Shown here one piece after another: positions 6,147 through 8,637 of a stretch of DNA of 8,637 nucleotides. Under the pieces are notes generated by a model that searched no databases, was not told where the DNA came from, and saw only the letters and a list, made by a program, of their open reading frames with translations. A program made the position numbers and the translations under genes. Source of the DNA: Faecalicatena sp. (GTDB lineage: Bacteria; Bacillota; Clostridia; Lachnospirales; Lachnospiraceae); the NCBI GenBank assembly GCA_009774255.1, contig VSNK01000240.1:1-8637 (forward strand). Direction: 5' to 3'. Each line of letters starts with the position of its first letter. The first letter of the stretch is position 1.

Positions 6147-6272
6147 GCGGGCAATACATTGCAGCAGGGCATGTCAGGCGGTTTGGTGTTACAGATTATA
6201 CATTGGTCAGGCGCGCCGCGCAGCAATTCATCATCGTGCAAAAAGGGTCCTTGTTTTTTGCAATTTTAGTTC

Positions 6273-6301
6273 TTACGGTTTCCCTGCTTTCCCTCTATAA
6301 T
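6273..6301 (+). promoter_or_regulatory. Candidate promoter of rhaD
   Basis: A perfect TATAAT lies at 6296-6301, 79 bp before the rhaD start. The hexamer 17 bp upstream is TTACGG, a poor -35, which would fit a promoter that needs an activator. Confidence 0.5.
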
Positions 6302-6313
6302 ATATACATAGGA

Positions 6314-6330
6314 CGGAATAAACGGTTCCG
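6314..6330. promoter_or_regulatory. Possible operator in the rhaD leader
   Basis: CGGAA and TTCCG flank 7 bases just downstream of the candidate -10. The position would suit a repressor site, but five-base arms can arise by chance and no regulator gene is in the window. Confidence 0.25.
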
Positions 6331-6380
6331 CACCGTATGTAAACAGAGTTGTATATATTTCAGATTAAGGGAGGAACAAC

Positions 6381-7208
6381 ATGAGAATTTTAGAGTCAAG
6401 ATTCGTACAGGGATTTATCAAAATGGCAGATGATGGGTTCCATCAGGGATGGCATGAGAGAAACGGCGGGAACTTGAGCTACCGTTTGAAAGCAGACGAA
6501 GTAGAGATGATTCGCCCCCGTCTCAATGCTCCGGGAGAATGGCAGCCGATCGGGACAGAGGTGCCGGGGCTTGCCGAGGAGTTTTTCCTGGTGACCGGAA
6601 GCGGAAAATATTTCCGGAATATTGTGGAAGATCCTGAGGTTTGTCTGGCGATTATTGAACTGGATGATAAGGGAGTGAATTACAGAATCCGCTGGGGACT
6701 CGTAGAAGGCGGAAGACCGACCAGCGAGCTTCCCACACATTTGATGAACCATGAGGTGAAGAAGAAACTGACAGATGGAAAGCACCGTGTGATCTACCAT
6801 GCACATACTACCAATATCATTGCGCTGACCTTTGTGCTTCCCCTGGAGGACAAGGTATTTACAAGAGAACTCTGGGAAATGGCGACGGAGTGCCCGGTTG
6901 TATTTCCTGACGGAGTAGGAGTGATCGGCTGGATGGTGCCGGGCGGAAGAGAGATTGCCGTAAAGACAGCGGAGTTGATGAAAAAATACGATGTAGTTAT
7001 CTGGGCACATCATGGGATGTTCTGTTCCGGGGAGGACTTTGACCTGACCTTCGGGCTGCTCCATACGGTGGAGAAGTCTGCGGAGATTTTGGTAAAAATG
7101 CTGTCCATGTCTCCGACAAAACTGCAGACGATCACACCGGATAATTTCCGCGATCTTGCAAAAGATTTCAAGGTGACTCTGCCGGAAGAATTTTTGTATG
7201 AAAAATAG
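6381..7208 (+). CDS. rhaD: Rhamnulose-1-phosphate aldolase
   Basis: This zinc-dependent class II aldolase splits L-rhamnulose 1-phosphate into dihydroxyacetone phosphate and L-lactaldehyde, the last dedicated step of rhamnose breakdown in the cytosol. The 275-residue length matches E. coli RhaD (274). Phosphate-binding GGN lies at 29-31 and the TGSGKYF segment near 72-78. The catalytic Glu is E116 (RPTSELPTH), and the zinc ligands are H140 and H142 (YHAHTTN) plus H211 (WAHHGMF), each one residue from the E. coli positions. ATG with AAGGGAGG 6 nt upstream is unambiguous. No rhaA, rhaB, lactaldehyde reductase, transporter or regulator gene is next to it in this window, which is unusual because rhaD normally sits in a rhamnose operon. 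The gene ends at a strong terminator, so it appears monocistronic. Confidence 0.95.
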   Translation: MRILESRFVQGFIKMADDGFHQGWHERNGGNLSYRLKADEVEMIRPRLNAPGEWQPIGTEVPGLAEEFFLVTGSGKYFRNIVEDPEVCLAIIELDDKGVNYRIRWGLVEGGRPTSELPTHLMNHEVKKKLTDGKHRVIYHAHTTNIIALTFVLPLEDKVFTRELWEMATECPVVFPDGVGVIGWMVPGGREIAVKTAELMKKYDVVIWAHHGMFCSGEDFDLTFGLLHTVEKSAEILVKMLSMSPTKLQTITPDNFRDLAKDFKVTLPEEFLYEK

Positions 7209-7217
7209 ATTGATTGC

Positions 7218-7280
7218 AACTGTCCAAGGCAGGATGGAGCGTTTAACGCTCTAGCCCGCCTTGGGCGGTTACTTTTTTCT
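7218..7280 (+). terminator. Rho-independent terminator of rhaD
   Basis: AACTGTCCAAGGC (from 7218) pairs, with some G-U pairs, to GCCTTGGGCGGTT (ending 7270). An inner GAGCG/CGCTC stem with a TTTAA loop extends the structure. ACTTTTTTCT follows, then the dispersed motif TTCTATAGGAA. On the minus strand the tail is only T-rich after about 10 bases, so it may act weakly for cotJC as well. Confidence 0.9.
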
Positions 7281-7316
7281 TCTATAGGAAGCTTAGTTCT
7301 TCTATAGGAAACTTAG
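7277..7316. repeat. Two tandem 20-bp copies of the dispersed motif
   Basis: TTCTTCTATAGGAAGCTTAG (7277-7296) is followed at once by TTCTTCTATAGGAAACTTAG (7297-7316), differing at one base. The first copy begins in the T tract of the rhaD terminator. The second contains the cotJC stop codon (7313-7315). TTCTATAGGAA is the arm sequence of the palindrome in the left array. Confidence 0.9.
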
Positions 7317-7930
7317 TTCATCTGTTTCGCTTCTCTTTTGTCAAATTCCGGATTGATAAAGTAGTAATTTTTCGAATCCATTGTTTCCTTGGTGCGCTCC
7401 AGAGCTTCACCGAAGCGCTGGAAGTGGACGATTTCCCTTGTGCGCAGGAATTTCAGGGGGTCGCGGACTTCCGGATCGGTGATCATGCGGAGCAGGTTGT
7501 CGTAGACCGTCCGCGCCTTCTGCTCAGCCGCCAGGTCTTCGGTCAGGTCCGTGACGGCATCGCCCTTGGACTGGAATTCCAGCGCCGTGAAAGGGACGCC
7601 TGCCGCGGCCTGGGGCCAGAGGGCGGAAGTGTGGTCAATATAGTATGCGTCAAATCCGGCGGCTTTTGCCTCCTCAATGGTCAGATTTTTGGTGAGTTGG
7701 TAGACCATGGCACAGATGATCTCCATATGTGCCAGCTCCTCCGTGCCGATGTCTGTGAGCAGGCCGCCCACCGACTTTACCGGCATAGTGTAACGCTGCG
7801 ACAGATACCGCATGGAAGCGGACAATTCGCCGTCCGGACCGCCGTACTGGCTGATGATGAGCTGCGCGGTTTTGGGGCAGGTCTTCGTGATTTTTACAGG
7901 GTATTGGAGCCGTTTTTCATAAAGCCACAT
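7313..7930 (-). CDS. cotJC: Spore coat protein CotJC (manganese catalase family)
   Basis: A 205-residue ferritin-like protein of the inner spore coat, related to manganese catalases. It aligns with Bacillus CotJC from its first residues (MWLYEKRLQYPV). Metal ligand candidates are E35 (DGELSAS), E65 and H68 (EELAHME), E136 (LAAEQKAR) and H169 (REIVHFQRF), so the dimanganese site looks complete and peroxide removal is possible. I chose the ATG at 7930, not the longer frame starting at 7951: it matches the family N-terminus, has AAGGAG 10 nt upstream (7941-7946), and overlaps the stop of the upstream gene as TGATG, typical of translational coupling. The C-terminal tail (about 180-205) is extended and polar. 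The stop codon lies inside a 20-bp repeat. Confidence 0.95.
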   Translation of the reverse strand: MWLYEKRLQYPVKITKTCPKTAQLIISQYGGPDGELSASMRYLSQRYTMPVKSVGGLLTDIGTEELAHMEIICAMVYQLTKNLTIEEAKAAGFDAYYIDHTSALWPQAAAGVPFTALEFQSKGDAVTDLTEDLAAEQKARTVYDNLLRMITDPEVRDPLKFLRTREIVHFQRFGEALERTKETMDSKNYYFINPEFDKREAKQMN

Positions 7931-8376
7931 CAGACACACGCTCCTTCCCATGGCATCGGCCCTTCCTGCCAGCAGTAGCAGTCAGTGTCCGGATGCGCGT
8001 GATAGATATCCGCCATGCAGTTCATGGTCAGAGGGTAGTACTCCATTGCAAATTCTTTCAGAAGCATTTTCCGCTTTTGTACGGTTTCTTTGAGAAGAGA
8101 GAGGCCTTGCACGTCCTTCGGATGCGTGTCCATATAAAGCCGGATGTCATCCAGCACGAAGCTGGCCTCATAGATCTGCCGGAGCAGTTGTTCCCGTTTG
8201 TCTCCCCTGCCAAGGGAAGGGTTTCCCCTGGTCATGAGTTCGTCGTCGGCTTTGAAGAAGGGCTTGTTCAGATCCTTGAAGATCGTACCGATTCTGAGTG
8301 CTTTTTCCTGATCGTATACCTGCCCCCATGACTGCGCAGGGACAGAAGCAATCGCCAGTTCCTGTTGTGTTTCCAT
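7930..8376 (-). CDS. cotJB: CotJA-CotJB fusion, spore coat protein
   Basis: A 148-residue protein that joins two normally separate coat proteins in one frame. Residues about 5-42 (LAIASVP, YDQEKALRIGTIF, LNKPFF) match CotJA. Residues about 60-148 (KREQLLRQIYEASFVLDDIRLYMDTHP, ending PMPWEGACV) match CotJB. A short linker (about 43-59, TRGNPSLGRGD) replaces the usual cotJA stop and cotJB start. The linker DNA keeps AGGGGAG, which could be the remnant ribosome binding site of a once-separate cotJB; that is inference. Separate CotJA, CotJB and CotJC are mother-cell proteins built into the inner coat, and here the first gene of the operon directly precedes and overlaps cotJC by one base. AAAGGAGA lies 6 nt before the ATG. 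An internal ATG (residue 48) without a clear ribosome binding site could give a shorter CotJB-like product. Confidence 0.88.
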   Translation of the reverse strand: METQQELAIASVPAQSWGQVYDQEKALRIGTIFKDLNKPFFKADDELMTRGNPSLGRGDKREQLLRQIYEASFVLDDIRLYMDTHPKDVQGLSLLKETVQKRKMLLKEFAMEYYPLTMNCMADIYHAHPDTDCYCWQEGPMPWEGACV

Positions 8377-8420
8377 ATCAAGTCTCCTTTCGTAAAAATG
8401 AATACAAACTTTACATTTTT

Positions 8421-8446
8421 AGTATGCGGAGAAAGCAGAATAATTC
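8421..8446 (-). promoter_or_regulatory. Candidate sigma-E promoter of the cotJ operon
   Basis: On the minus strand, GAATTAT (complement at 8440-8446), 13 bases and CATACT (complement at 8421-8426) resemble the sigma-E pattern of an ATATT-type -35 with a CATACA-T -10. It lies 45 bp upstream of the ribosome-bound start. Bacillus cotJ is sigma-E dependent, which supports the call. Confidence 0.5.
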
Positions 8447-8600
8447 ACAAGGGAAATATTAGGAGCTGTAGGAAAATAACTGATACATCTTGACTTGTCT
8501 ATTATGTTTCAAAAAACTGGAAGCAGTTTATATGATTAGAAAAAAAATTGAGATTTTGAAAGAAAGTAAATTTTTCCAACTGTGCGGTTGCGATTCGATA
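8447..8600. other. AT-rich intergenic end of the window
   Basis: No ORF with gene character, tRNA or clear promoter was recognised here. It is markedly AT-rich compared with the genes, with A and T runs around 8537-8575. Confidence 0.5.
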
Positions 8601-8637
8601 GGTCATTTGCATGCAATTTATTGCAATGCAAATGGCC
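8601..8637. repeat. Inverted repeat at the window end
   Basis: GGTCATTTGCATGCAAT (8601-8617) pairs with ATTGCAATGCAAATGGCC (8620-8637), apart from one bulged base and a G-T-type pair. The window ends inside or right after it, so a following T tract cannot be judged. It may be the terminator of a gene lying to the right or a regulatory palindrome. Confidence 0.7.

Larger units (their letters stand above)
6049..6380. promoter_or_regulatory. Divergent intergenic region between the MgtC-family gene and rhaD
   Basis: This 332-bp stretch holds both start regions. The left part carries the MgtC-family ribosome binding site and promoter; the right part carries the rhaD promoter and ribosome binding site (AAGGGAGG, 6367-6374). 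An 8-bp inverted repeat TGCAAAAA/TTTTTGCA (6237-6244 with 6255-6262) and CGGAA-N7-TTCCG (6314-6330) are the only other structures noticed. The plus-strand frames crossing it show no gene character. Confidence 0.6.

Noticed and set aside
6396..7064. 222-residue minus-strand frame inside rhaD
   Set aside because: rhaD is a full-length, motif-complete enzyme on the plus strand; the antisense frame has no recognisable features.
7931..7951. Longer cotJC start at 7951 (seven extra residues)
   Set aside because: The family N-terminus begins at MWLYEK, and the ATG at 7930 has a ribosome binding site and the TGATG coupling with the upstream stop.

Overview
The window looks like a chromosomal segment of a spore-forming Clostridia bacterium, most likely a Lachnospiraceae member. 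The evidence is a T-box-controlled threonyl-tRNA synthetase, a cotJ spore-coat operon, strong AGGAGG-type ribosome binding sites, AT-rich promoters and moderate GC coding sequence. This placement rests on gene content and style; no species can be named from the sequence alone.

Layout, left to right. Positions 1-392 hold a tandem array of about 135-bp repeat units made almost entirely of stem-loops. The array abuts the 3' end of thrS (393-2360, minus). thrS has a T-box leader (2552-2923) with its own terminator and a strong extended -10 promoter (2930-2957). An extra segment of about 190 nt with two hairpins separates the T-box terminator from the start codon. A gap containing a perfect 16-bp-stem hairpin and a tandem direct repeat leads to an orphan coiled-coil protein (3197-4009, plus). 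Next come an internally deleted copy of the left-hand repeat and a DUF2804 protein (4190-5269, plus) with its own sigma-A promoter. This gene converges on an MgtC/SapB-family membrane protein (5323-6048, minus). Divergent from that is rhamnulose-1-phosphate aldolase rhaD (6381-7208, plus), which ends at a strong terminator. The right end carries a minus-strand sporulation operon: a fused CotJA-CotJB protein (7930-8376) overlapping cotJC by one base (7313-7930), with a candidate sigma-E promoter. The last 190 bp are AT-rich and end in an inverted repeat.

Most genes are single transcription units with no shared pathway: translation, rhamnose catabolism, an Mg-stress-type membrane protein and two uncharacterised proteins. 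Only the cotJ genes form a clear operon. What links the region is a dispersed repeat motif, TTCTATAGGAA and its complement. It recurs next to T-rich tracts that follow GC-rich hairpins: in the left array, at the end of the thrS T-box terminator, downstream of the coiled-coil gene and downstream of the rhaD terminator. I found no defence system, CRISPR array, transposase, integrase, tRNA or rRNA. The repeat family and the CotJA-CotJB fusion are the most unusual items.
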